Below, piece by piece: positions 18,226 to 25,669 of a stretch of 64,000 nucleotides of DNA (the stretch's first letter is position 1; each line of letters begins with the position of its first letter). Source of the stretch: Paludibacter sp. (GTDB lineage Bacteria > Bacteroidota > Bacteroidia > Bacteroidales > Paludibacteraceae); NCBI GenBank assembly GCA_024710005.1, contig JANJVQ010000028.1, positions 1-64,000 on the forward strand. The letters run 5' to 3'. A program made the translations under genes and the position numbers. The notes below the pieces were generated by a model. The model worked only from the letters and a program-made list of their open reading frames with translations, searched no databases and had not been told where the DNA came from.

Positions 18226-18756
18226 TTATAGTATTGGTATAATTTAATGTTTTTCCCTGATAATCAATTCAAATATTTCATATAATATTTTTTTATTGTA
18301 CGGTTATATATGATATTTTCAATTATAGAATGTGTAGTAAATCAATATTATTTATTTGCTTAATCAATTGAAAATAAATAAATTAATTTATAGGAATCAA
18401 GAAAATAATATTTTGTATACAATACGTTGTTATTTTATGCAACTGGTGAATTTCAATTTATACGAATTGCTTTTGTATTATTTTTTACATTGTTTATTCA
18501 ACTTTTGTTTATATTTTTGGAGTGATTTTTTTTGACACTTCAATTATTAAAATCCTTAAAGTGAAATTTTGTATGCGAAACACCCTCATTTTCTCCTGTT
18601 TTTCTATTTCATGTATTTACAGTGTTTTGATCAATTTCTCATCAACAGTTAGGGCGGATTTATGAGAAATACTGGTTTGCATACAGAAAAGGCGTTTCGT
18701 ATAGGGGGATGTGAGCGGTAAGTGTAAGAAATAAAAACGAAATTGTTATCAAATTT
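18226..18756. other. Gene-free region with nested inverted repeats
   Basis: 531 bp without an ORF. The right half (18570-18703) holds nested inverted repeats: TGTATGC/GCATACA (18570-18576, 18679-18685), TATGCGAAACACC/GGCGTTTCGTATA (18572-18584, 18691-18703; two mismatches), and perfect ATTTCTCAT/ATGAGAAAT (18634-18642, 18662-18670). It is more GC-rich than its surroundings. Whether this is an attachment site, a regulatory RNA or an operator is not clear. Confidence 0.45.
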
Positions 18757-19341
18757 ATGAATCCCGAAGATGATAATACATTTTTCGCTTTTTGTGAAAA
18801 AAATAAAATTGGAATTCACGATATTAGGACTATGGATGGGAAATCTTATTTCTCAATCTCTATTGATGAATTTCATAGACTTGAAAAATCAATGATGATT
18901 TTTGATTCAACAAATGGTGGTTTAGTACTTGGAAAGCTTCACGTAGAAGGTGGAATTCATATGATAAAATTCAATTTTAAAAGTTTACGTTATGACTATA
19001 TCGGTGAAATGGAAGGTTGGGAATATTTAAGTTCAGATTTAAAGAGTCACGAACACAAAAGAAAACTGATTGAAATTAATGAACTCAAATATGGTCCATT
19101 AACTGCTGAAAGGACAGATTTTGAAATTCCTACAAATTGCAAATTAATTGATACAAAAAACATTGAAATTGCTGTCATTAAGATTTCTTATCACGGTAAT
19201 ATAATTATAAATAGAGTTTCTACGAAAAATTATATAAATCAAATAATTGAAGTTGAAAAGAAATTTAATCCTACCATTTCAGAATTAAATCAATGCTCTT
19301 TTAAAAGATTATTTCAAAAGTTGTTTAATATAAAAATTTAA
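18757..19341 (+). CDS. Hypothetical protein, 194 aa
   Basis: Not recognised. It begins with a short alternating strand-helix pattern (FFAFCEKNKIGIHDIRTMDGKSYFSISIDEF) and ends with a basic helix (FKRLFQKLFNIKI). No signal peptide or membrane segment. The next gene starts 13 bp after its stop, so the two are likely cotranscribed. Low-GC codon use matches the island. Confidence 0.6.
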   Translation: MNPEDDNTFFAFCEKNKIGIHDIRTMDGKSYFSISIDEFHRLEKSMMIFDSTNGGLVLGKLHVEGGIHMIKFNFKSLRYDYIGEMEGWEYLSSDLKSHEHKRKLIEINELKYGPLTAERTDFEIPTNCKLIDTKNIEIAVIKISYHGNIIINRVSTKNYINQIIEVEKKFNPTISELNQCSFKRLFQKLFNIKI

Positions 19342-19353
19342 TTATTGATTAAT

Positions 19354-19860
19354 ATGAAAAAATTATTAGCAACATTAATTCTAAGTTTTATTGTGATTTC
19401 AATTTATTCACAAGAATTTACTAAATTAACACTAACAAATAGTGGTTTAGAACTATTTGATTATTATAGAAAAGTTCGGAACAAATATTCTCATGAATAT
19501 ATTGATGATTTAAAGATGGAAAAGGCTTATAAACAGATCACTAATTTAAATACACAGATTTCAAGTTGTTATCCTAAACTAAATGCACCTAATGAATTTG
19601 ATAAAATAAATTTTGACGACTTCATTTTGTTTACTCGATTAGTTAAAGATATTGCATATGGACTAACTGACATAATTCAACCTATAAGTAATAATTTGCT
19701 GGTAGACTATTATCGTCGGAAAGACATGTTTAAACATCTTGGTCAAAATTTACCGAGAAAGACTAATGCAATTAAAGGTCATTTAAGAGAGTATTTTGGA
19801 ATAGTTGATGATTCGGAGGAAATTATATGTTTGTATATATCTCACTCGCCTAATGGTTAG
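19354..19860 (+). CDS. Hypothetical secreted protein
   Basis: Not recognised. The ATG at 19354 (the track used an upstream TTG) gives a clear signal peptide (MKKLLATLILSFIVISIYSQ), then a helical mature protein with few cysteines. It would be periplasmic or exported. The 3' end is odd: the last codons (YISHSPNG) and the stop lie inside the acceptor and D-arm of the tRNA-like gene at 19839-19935, so the natural C-terminus may have been replaced. It is coupled to the 194-aa gene upstream. Confidence 0.6.
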   Translation: MKKLLATLILSFIVISIYSQEFTKLTLTNSGLELFDYYRKVRNKYSHEYIDDLKMEKAYKQITNLNTQISSCYPKLNAPNEFDKINFDDFILFTRLVKDIAYGLTDIIQPISNNLLVDYYRRKDMFKHLGQNLPRKTNAIKGHLREYFGIVDDSEEIICLYISHSPNG

Positions 19861-19935
19861 GGCATCCCCCTCCATGATGATATTATTAATATCATCATGA
19901 AGGGGCAGGTCGAAGTTCGAATCTTCGGTGAGATA
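19839..19935 (+). tRNA. tRNA-like RNA with the anticodon arm replaced by a long hairpin
   Basis: Canonical parts: a fully Watson-Crick 7-bp acceptor ATCTCAC/GTGAGAT, U8, D-stem GCCT/GGGC with GG in the loop, a 5-nt variable region, T-stem CGAAG/CTTCG with loop TTCGAAT, and discriminator A. The anticodon arm is abnormal: CCCCT/AGGGG (19867-19871, 19901-19905), one C-A mismatch, then a perfect 12-bp stem CATGATGATATT/AATATCATCATG (19873-19884, 19888-19899) closed by ATT. If the top two pairs open, the loop is TTATTAA, which resembles the tRNA-Asn loop CTGTTAA. CCA is not encoded. It cannot be assigned an amino acid; it may be a decoy, a structured RNA, or a decayed tRNA. Confidence 0.6.
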
Positions 19936-20102
19936 CAAAAAAACACGAACGCACAACATAGCCAATAAGGATTCCAGTCGTATAAGAAGGTTAGTAACCC
20001 TCTTCTGCTTTTCGTGTAACATGAAATGAAATCGCCAGTTAGGCTTTATTTATTAAATCATTAGCTTTGTGCCTTATAACCAAAAATAAAAATTTATCTG
20101 TT

Positions 20103-20333
20103 ATGACACACTATTTAGAACCAGAAGATTATTGCATTGAACTCGAAAATGCCGATTTGGATATTGTTGATACTATGATTTCAGATTGTCCATCCGGGCA
20201 TGTAATTGTCAAAGAAAGAGCAACAAAAAAGTTTTATGTTTTTGAAAATGGACTTTGGGAAGATATAATTTCAATCGGTGATAGATTGAAATTTAAATTG
20301 TACTATAAATCAAATTCAGGAGTTAAGATTTAA
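20103..20333 (+). CDS. Hypothetical protein, 76 aa
   Basis: Not recognised. The ATG at 20103 (MTHYLEPEDY) is preferred over the GTG of the track. The protein is acidic at the N-terminus (EPEDYCIELENADLDIVD) and beta-rich after that (GHVIVKERATKKFYVFENGLWEDI), without membrane segments. It stands alone between the tRNA-like gene and the ASCH gene. Confidence 0.5.
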   Translation: MTHYLEPEDYCIELENADLDIVDTMISDCPSGHVIVKERATKKFYVFENGLWEDIISIGDRLKFKLYYKSNSGVKI

Positions 20334-20629
20334 CCATAAATAAATTCATTGAAAAACATTCAAAAATATACGAAAAACAATATAAATGAATGTTCGGGAA
20401 AGGAGTAAATTAAAGAATTTCACGATATATTCCATATACGTCTGACTAACAGACATATATAAAGTTTATCGAATATTCACTTTTGTACAAACTGAATATT
20501 TTAATTTTAAACCAATGATTGATTTATTTGTTTTGTTAAAATGAATTTAGAAAGAGAAATTTTTACTTATTTTGTGGGTTCTTATTAGTTCTCATAGTCA
20601 TAAAGTTAATTTATCCAATAAATGATAGT
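20334..20629. other. Gene-free AT-rich region with a hairpin
   Basis: The only structure seen is an inverted repeat ATATACGTCTG / CAGACATATAT (20434-20444, 20450-20460; one mismatch, 5-nt spacer), possibly an operator. No ORF is credible. Confidence 0.4.
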
Positions 20630-20908
20630 ATGGAGAATTCACAAGTACTTCATCTAAATCTAACTAAAAGGTGGTTCGATATGATTCATGAAGACATCAA
20701 AACGGTAGAATATCGAGACGTTAAACCATTTTATAGTAAAGTGTTTAAAGATGGTAATATTAAAATTAAAGGAAAATACTATTGTCCAACTGAAATAATC
20801 ATATGCTTTTCAAACGTTTATTCAAAGAATAGGAGACAAATAAATTTTACTTGCAAAAGTTTAATTATTGGATTTGGAAAGCCTCATTGGGGTGGATTCA
20901 GAAAGTAA
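20630..20908 (+). pseudogene. ASCH-domain protein, apparently frameshifted near its 3' end
   Basis: The N-terminal LHLNLTKRWFDMIHEDIKTV followed by EYRDVKPFY, then ICFSNVYSKNRRQINF and GFGKPHWGG, is the typical small ASCH (DUF3850-like) pattern; ASCH domains are thought to bind RNA. The reading frame stops at FRK. The expected last strand is present in another frame: after GGGG (20889-20892) one added G would give WIQKVKYYVLDLANPI and a stop at 20941-20943. A single-base deletion in the G run, or a sequencing error, is the simplest explanation. If the shift is real, the protein lacks its last beta-strand. Confidence 0.7.
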
Positions 20909-20939
20909 AATATTATGTATTAGATTTAGCTAACCCAAT

Positions 20940-21857
20940 CTAAAATGATTTTACATTCCCATCAAGTAAAGATTTTAGGTTGTTGAAATTACTTTTTGTA
21001 ATTTTAAGTTGTTTCAAAACGTTTGAAATATTCTCTCCAATCGCATTTCCTTTTATTGATAGTGGATTGTCGAATACAAGTTCACAAACAAGTTTATCAT
21101 TTAAAATTTTCCAGTCGACATATACAGCAAGTGGTCTATCTCCATCCCATTTTTCTTTTTCACATCTGTAATTTAGTGCTTTGCAAGCAAAATAAATTTC
21201 TTGCTTTTCTGCGAATGGCTCTATTTCGACCATTTTTTTAAGATAATAGTCAAGCGACATATCATATCTGTCGGCTTCAATGATATAATTTGCTATACCT
21301 GAATCTTTTATTACTTTACCATTTACATATGAATCTCTTTTTTCAATGGGTAAGTTAGTACCTGCATAAATATCAATTTTCTGCTTTTTTGTAAGGGGAA
21401 TCTTACCAGATTTCTCTCCTCCTGCTTTATTGAGGAATTCGAATTTCCACCCCATTTTTAAACATTTGGCATCGGTTCTTTTGTGTGATCTAAAATATAC
21501 CATATAGTCATCTTCAAAAGATTTCTTTATTGACATGGTCGCAGCTTTTATTATTTCTTGTGCGTCCTTTCCTAAAATCTCTATTGCCCTTTCAAGTTTA
21601 ATTTTATTTTCAAGGAAATCTGCATCATTTTGTTTAAATGAAATTTTGAACTCCTTCTGCTGTTTCGTATCAGTTTCTGCTAAAACATAAATGTCTGTTT
21701 TACATTCCCCATTAGGGGGACAAGGCTTGCCTGAATCCAAAACAGTATAGTTAATACCTGCAAATTGGAATTTACTACCAATCGGGAATAAATTTTTCAA
21801 GTACCTTTCATTAATTCCGTGCTTAGCCATAATATTTTTAATAAATTTGATCAACAT
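20940..21857 (-). CDS. Type II restriction endonuclease (PD-(D/E)XK type, GGCC-specific by inference)
   Basis: I did not recognise its family directly. Position and size (305 aa, next to a C-protein gene and an m5C methyltransferase) identify it as the nuclease of an R-M system. A possible PD-(D/E)XK core is CKTDIYVLAE... EFKISFKQND (about residues 53-78). MLIKF at 21857 follows the C-gene stop by 3 bp; an internal start MAKHGINERYL at 21824 is also plausible. Specificity GGCC is inferred from the methyltransferase. Its 3' end is convergent with the ASCH gene and overlaps the ASCH alternative-frame end by a few bases. Confidence 0.75.
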   Translation of the reverse strand: MLIKFIKNIMAKHGINERYLKNLFPIGSKFQFAGINYTVLDSGKPCPPNGECKTDIYVLAETDTKQQKEFKISFKQNDADFLENKIKLERAIEILGKDAQEIIKAATMSIKKSFEDDYMVYFRSHKRTDAKCLKMGWKFEFLNKAGGEKSGKIPLTKKQKIDIYAGTNLPIEKRDSYVNGKVIKDSGIANYIIEADRYDMSLDYYLKKMVEIEPFAEKQEIYFACKALNYRCEKEKWDGDRPLAVYVDWKILNDKLVCELVFDNPLSIKGNAIGENISNVLKQLKITKSNFNNLKSLLDGNVKSF

Positions 21858-21860
21858 TGA

Positions 21861-22064
21861 TTATTTTATAAGATTTTCAAGTGGAGTGTTTAATGCTCTT
21901 GCAATTTTAGAGGCTATCAATAAGGATACATTTCTTTTACCTGTCTCTAAATTAGGCAAATAAGTTCTATCTATCTCAGCTAAATTTGCAAGTTTTTCCT
22001 GTGAGAGACCAAGTGCTTTACGCCTCTCTTTAACTCTTATGCCAAAGATTTCATTAATATTCAT
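21861..22064 (-). CDS. Restriction-modification controller (C) protein, XRE-type HTH
   Basis: The 67-aa protein is a single HTH_3/XRE domain (RVKERRKALGLSQEKLANLAEIDRTYL... NVSLLIASKIARAL), the size and fold of C proteins. It is 3 bp upstream of the nuclease gene, the classic C-R order. It would bind the C-box at 22110-22135 and first activate, then repress, its own and the nuclease's transcription while the methyltransferase accumulates. The role is inferred from family and location. Confidence 0.82.
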   Translation of the reverse strand: MNINEIFGIRVKERRKALGLSQEKLANLAEIDRTYLPNLETGKRNVSLLIASKIARALNTPLENLIK

Positions 22065-22109
22065 TTTCGGTAATTTATTTGTTTTAATGATACAAAAATC
22101 GTTTTTATA

Positions 22110-22135
22110 GGACTATCGTACAACGGACTATTGTC
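22110..22135. promoter_or_regulatory. Candidate C-box of the restriction-modification system
   Basis: Two tandem sites with start-to-start spacing of 15 bp: GGACTATCGTAC (22110-22121) and GGACTATTGTC (22125-22135). The second is a GAC-N4-GTC palindrome. This tandem palindromic layout, 46 bp upstream of the C gene and between divergent C and M genes, matches known C-protein operators. Confidence 0.6.
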
Positions 22136-22229
22136 TACATTATTTATTGTTTTTATATATAAAAAACATCGTCAATTTCTTTGTATCTTAACTTTTTATT
22201 GATACTTTTGCAAACTAAAAAATAATTGA

Positions 22230-23231
22230 ATGAATATTATATCTTTTTTTTCGGGTGCTGGGGGGTTAGACCTCGGTTTTTCAAAGGCTGGATTTAATAT
22301 AGTTTGGGCTAATGAGTATGATAAGGAAATATGGGAAACTTATCAAAAAAATCATCAAAATACGTTTTTGGATAAAAGAAGTATCACTCAAATAGAAGCT
22401 TCCGAAATTCCTGATTGTGACGGTATTATTGGTGGACCACCATGTCAAAGTTGGAGTGAGGCTGGTGCAGGAAGAGGTATGAATGATAAAAGAGGTCAGT
22501 TGTTTTTTGATTTTATAAGGATACTTAAAGCTAAACAACCCCTGTTTTTTTTAGCTGAAAATGTCTCTGGAATGCTTGCAAATACTCATTCATCTGCATT
22601 CTTGAATATTCAAGAGTTATTTAGAGATGCTGGATATAGGCTAACCGTTAATCTTGTCAATGCAAAGGATTATAATGTCCCACAGGACAGAAAGAGAGTA
22701 ATTTTTGTAGGTTATCGAAATGACTTGAACATGGAATTCTCTGTACCATCTAAAAGTCCAAATAAGTTAACACTTAAAGATGCGATATTTGATTTGAATG
22801 AATCAGCTGTGCCTGCATTGGATAAGAACTATACTAATGTACATACTGGAAAGTTCTCAAATAATGAATATATGATTGGAGGTTTTTCAACATTATACAT
22901 GTCCAGAAATCGAGTTAGGTCGTGGGATGAACCCTCTTTTACAATTCAAGCTGGTGGTAGACATGCTCCTATACATCCGATAGCACCGAAAATGGAAAAG
23001 GTTGAAACTGATAAATTTGAATTTAGAAAAGGAGCTGAAAATAATTATAGAAGGTTAAGCGTTAGGGAATGTGCAAGAATTCAAACTTTCCCTGATGATT
23101 TTGTTTTTTACTACAATAATTTAGCTTCTGCTTACAAAATGATAGGCAATGCTGTTCCAGTTAATTTAGCATACGAATTAGCAAAACAAATCAGAACCGA
23201 TTTAAATAAGAGAAAGATTGATGTTTTCTAA
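22230..23231 (+). CDS. DNA (cytosine-5)-methyltransferase, HaeIII-like (GGCC)
   Basis: This enzyme methylates cytosine at C5 to protect host DNA. All m5C motifs are present: I FFSGAGGLDLGF, IV GGPPCQSWS (catalytic C72), VI ENV, VIII QDRKRV, and IX-X RECARIQTFPDDF/GNAVPVNLA. The segments IIGGPPCQSWSEAG, RNRVRSWDEPSFTIQA and MIGNAVPVNLAYE closely resemble what I recall of M.HaeIII, so GGCC is the likely target (inference). Length 333 aa. Divergent from the C-R unit. Confidence 0.93.
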   Translation: MNIISFFSGAGGLDLGFSKAGFNIVWANEYDKEIWETYQKNHQNTFLDKRSITQIEASEIPDCDGIIGGPPCQSWSEAGAGRGMNDKRGQLFFDFIRILKAKQPLFFLAENVSGMLANTHSSAFLNIQELFRDAGYRLTVNLVNAKDYNVPQDRKRVIFVGYRNDLNMEFSVPSKSPNKLTLKDAIFDLNESAVPALDKNYTNVHTGKFSNNEYMIGGFSTLYMSRNRVRSWDEPSFTIQAGGRHAPIHPIAPKMEKVETDKFEFRKGAENNYRRLSVRECARIQTFPDDFVFYYNNLASAYKMIGNAVPVNLAYELAKQIRTDLNKRKIDVF

Positions 23232-23257
23232 TTTAAATCCAATATTTTTTTAAAAAA

Positions 23258-23287
23258 ATAGCCCTTAGAAAAATCTAAGGACTATTT
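23258..23287 (+). terminator. Terminator after the methyltransferase gene
   Basis: Stem ATAGCCCTTAGA/TCTAAGGACTAT (one C-A mismatch, loop AAAA), flanked by A and T runs, 27 bp beyond the stop. It may also work on the minus strand for the 81-aa gene. Confidence 0.7.
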
Positions 23288-23307
23288 ATATGGGATTCGC
23301 ATATTAA

Positions 23308-23553
23308 TTATAATATTAGTTCTTTTGTGTCTGTCCAGACCATATGAACAATCTTACTACCAATATATGATTTAACTATTGGATGATATAAAAATTTCTT
23401 TGCTTCTTCTATCGTATCATAGCATCTCGCAAAATTGAAGTTATCAGTCCATCCAAATTTTGGATGTGTGCTCAAATATTTGTCATTTGCTTCATTTGTA
23501 AAACATACTAAATGTACTGTGGTCGTTATACAACCTTTCATGTCAATTATCAT
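23308..23553 (-). CDS. Hypothetical protein, 81 aa
   Basis: Not recognised. It is a small soluble protein (ITTTVHLVCFTNEANDKYL... IVHMVWTDTKELIL) with an alternating beta-alpha-beta character. The previous gene on this strand ends one base before its start codon, so the two small genes form a tightly coupled pair. Confidence 0.55.
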   Translation of the reverse strand: MIIDMKGCITTTVHLVCFTNEANDKYLSTHPKFGWTDNFNFARCYDTIEEAKKFLYHPIVKSYIGSKIVHMVWTDTKELIL

Positions 23554-23820
23554 TTATATAACAAATAAGTACGTACTTGCAACTTTGTGAATTGAATCAA
23601 TATCAGGTTCTTTCTCACTACTATCTTCATTATTCCTGATAAGAGTTGATAATTTGTAGGTGTCACATTCGCTATTAGATTCACCCTTTAAGCAAATTTC
23701 AAGTTCATGTGTTTCTTTGTTTACTGCAAGAACCGAATATGAAGGGTTAGAATCAATATCTGCTAAATACTCTTCAATAATTTCAATAATTTTTTCTTCA
23801 AACTGTTTTAAGTTCAACAT
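23554..23820 (-). CDS. Hypothetical acidic protein, 88 aa
   Basis: Not recognised. It starts with an acidic helix (LKQFEEKIIEIIEEYLADID) followed by a beta-hairpin (SYSVLAVNKETHELEICLKG) and a Glu/Ser-rich tail. It abuts the 81-aa gene. Strongly acidic small proteins next to R-M genes in phage islands are sometimes DNA mimics, but nothing here shows that. Confidence 0.55.
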   Translation of the reverse strand: MLNLKQFEEKIIEIIEEYLADIDSNPSYSVLAVNKETHELEICLKGESNSECDTYKLSTLIRNNEDSSEKEPDIDSIHKVASTYLFVI

Positions 23821-23867
23821 AACTGCTGTATTCGCTCATATTGGTTATTTTTAATACAAAGATAATT

Positions 23868-24455
23868 TTAAAACTTTAATAACTCATAGGTCTCCATTAA
23901 CTCATCATTTCTTAGTCCTAAGTACTTTCTTGTAGTTCTTACATCTGAATGATTAAATAATTCAGACAGCTTTACAAGCGCAAATTCGGCATTGTTTTCG
24001 GAATTGTTATAAACAGCTCGACCGAAAGTTTTACGCATGCTATGGGTGCTAAAATGGTCAATTTTGATATTGTATTTCCTTTTTAACTCTTTTAAAATAA
24101 CATTAATACGCTGAACACTATACACAGTTCCTTTTTGACTTATAAAACATTTACTATCAATCTTACTTGGTTGTATTGCTTTGTAGCATTCTAAAATGTG
24201 TTTTTGAAGCTGAGAGTTGATTTTAATTTCTCTTCTTTTACCAGTTTTCCTTTCAAATATTTCAAGGGATTCTGTATTTAAAATCTGATTCCAAGTAAGA
24301 TCTAATATGTCCGAAATTCTAAGACCCCAAAATGACCCCAGAGCAATTAATAAACTCATTTTGTAATTACCATCTTTGAAAAGATTGCGTACAAGAATCA
24401 ACATTGTATCCCATTCTATAAAGTCGCTTGTAGTATTGCTGTATTTTTTGCTCAT
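23868..24455 (-). CDS. Short tyrosine recombinase (catalytic domain only)
   Basis: The 195-aa protein has the whole catalytic set: R in WGLRISDIL, K in KTGKRREI, H-x-x-R in THSMRKTFG, H in LFNHSDVRTTRKYLG and the nucleophile Tyr in RKYLG. It lacks the arm-binding and core-binding N-terminal domains of the island's other integrase. Such short recombinases occur in Bacteroidota mobile elements and may invert or resolve DNA. It diverges from the 80-aa gene at 24651 across a repeat-rich control region. Confidence 0.88.
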   Translation of the reverse strand: MSKKYSNTTSDFIEWDTMLILVRNLFKDGNYKMSLLIALGSFWGLRISDILDLTWNQILNTESLEIFERKTGKRREIKINSQLQKHILECYKAIQPSKIDSKCFISQKGTVYSVQRINVILKELKRKYNIKIDHFSTHSMRKTFGRAVYNNSENNAEFALVKLSELFNHSDVRTTRKYLGLRNDELMETYELLKF

Positions 24456-24537
24456 CTTGTTTAATTTTTAATGTTATCTTTTTTGTTTAAACAGTAATCT
24501 TCTGAGTATCTTTTTATTGTTGTTTGCTTCACAAAGA

Positions 24538-24616
24538 TATGGCATATATTCAATATATGCAATATATTGAAGTTAAATTTTATTAATAATATGACATATA
24601 ATTACTATATGCCATA
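24538..24616. promoter_or_regulatory. Repeat-rich divergent control region of the short recombinase
   Basis: TATGGCATATA (24538-24548) has a perfect inverted copy TATATGCCATA (24606-24616) and a near-direct copy TATGACATATA (24590-24600). Between them, TTCAATATAT and ATATATTGAA form a 10-bp hairpin with a 3-nt spacer (gca). These could be operators or recombinase binding sites. Confidence 0.5.
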
Positions 24617-24624
24617 ATTAATAT

Positions 24625-24632
24625 TATATTTG
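24625..24632 (+). promoter_or_regulatory. -7 element for the 80-aa gene
   Basis: TATATTTG fits TAnnTTTG, 18 bp before the ATG at 24651; the leader would be about a dozen bases. Confidence 0.55.
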
Positions 24633-24650
24633 CAAAAAAAATAATATGAA

Positions 24651-24893
24651 ATGGTGAAACAAGAAAGAACAGTGATTCACATTGAATTTGCCTCGAAACA
24701 TTACTATTTCGGAAGTTTAAAAGCCATGACCGATCAGTTCCCAAAAGAAAAAATAGGAATAGAATATAGTAGTTTGCGTAACTATAAACTATCGGATATA
24801 AAGCCCTACACAAATGCTAAATGTATAATTAGGAAAGGAGTTTTAAAAACCGTTGAAGGTGGGCGGGGTAAACATCTGGAAAAAAATGAATAA
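24651..24893 (+). CDS. Hypothetical protein, 80 aa
   Basis: Not named, but the pattern (VIHIEFASKHYYFGSLKAM... GIEYSSLRNYKLSDIKPYTNAKCIIRKG) resembles small proteins often found beside tyrosine recombinases in Bacteroidota mobile elements. A basic, probably DNA-interacting protein. Divergent from the short recombinase; promoter at 24625-24632. The C-terminal GGRGKHLEKNE is unstructured. Confidence 0.6.
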   Translation: MVKQERTVIHIEFASKHYYFGSLKAMTDQFPKEKIGIEYSSLRNYKLSDIKPYTNAKCIIRKGVLKTVEGGRGKHLEKNE

Positions 24894-24952
24894 ACAAATA
24901 ATAATTTGAACAAGATATTATTGTGTAAATTATCAGGTTGAAATAAAATAAA

Positions 24953-25669
24953 TCATTTCCGAAGTTTCAAATAATATCTTTTTACATCATCTTTTTTAAA
25001 TTGTTGAGGACGTTTGCTTTTATCGATAGGAATTATTACACCTTCTTTTACCCAGCGATTAATTGTTCTCTGGTCTTTTCTGAAAAATTCTGCTAAATCG
25101 AAAGTAGTTAAAATATCCGGCTTATCTTTTAATATATTATTCCAATTATCTTTATCAATCTGCTGTTCGGTTATTGTCTGTTGTTGCGTTTTGGGGCTGT
25201 ATATATTATTGATTTTCAGCAATTCAATTTTAGTTTTATCTATGAAATAGTTTTGGGTTTTTATCATATTAATAAAGAAATCTACTGTATCTCTCTGTTT
25301 TTTTAATTTTTGGTACAACGGATATTCATTGATCTTTTGTTTCATATCCTCGTTGAGTACTTGTTTGTTGCTAATCCAAAATTCCAATGTGCTTTTCAAT
25401 TCAAATTCATTTTGAATTTCGTTAAAGAGGGTTATTTTTGTTTGCATGAATTTTAAGGCTGTTTCAATATTCTGTAATACAAGCACATCAATATGAGTTC
25501 GCAAATTCAAAAAATAATCGTTATGTAAACTTTCTAAGTAGATTGAATAAGCCTCTGCACCTTCCGCACCTGAAAACCCGTTAAAGTAGTGATTTTCAAA
25601 CGAAATAGTATCGTTATCAGAAGATATTTCAAAACGTTGTAATGCTAATTCAAAATTATTACTTTTCAT
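24953..25669 (-). CDS. Helix-turn-helix protein, likely excisionase or regulator
   Basis: The 238-aa protein has a helical N-terminal 180 residues of unknown family. The C-terminal winged HTH (about 190-238, LTTFDLAEFFRKDQRTINRW... DVKRYYLKLRK) is of the excisionase/MerR-like HTH_17 type, suited to bending DNA at att sites. Its start overlaps the integrase 3' end by 11 bp, so it is translationally coupled to the integrase. The long N-terminus is unusual for a plain Xis. Confidence 0.75.
   Translation of the reverse strand: MKSNNFELALQRFEISSDNDTISFENHYFNGFSGAEGAEAYSIYLESLHNDYFLNLRTHIDVLVLQNIETALKFMQTKITLFNEIQNEFELKSTLEFWISNKQVLNEDMKQKINEYPLYQKLKKQRDTVDFFINMIKTQNYFIDKTKIELLKINNIYSPKTQQQTITEQQIDKDNWNNILKDKPDILTTFDLAEFFRKDQRTINRWVKEGVIIPIDKSKRPQQFKKDDVKRYYLKLRK

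Noticed and set aside
18570-18703. Possible integron attC site
   Set aside because: No integron integrase and no clear GTTRRRY/RYYYAAC core; reported only as inverted repeats.
19783-20022. 79-aa ORF antisense to the tRNA-like gene
   Set aside because: Its frame follows from the complement of the tRNA-like hairpin; no independent support.
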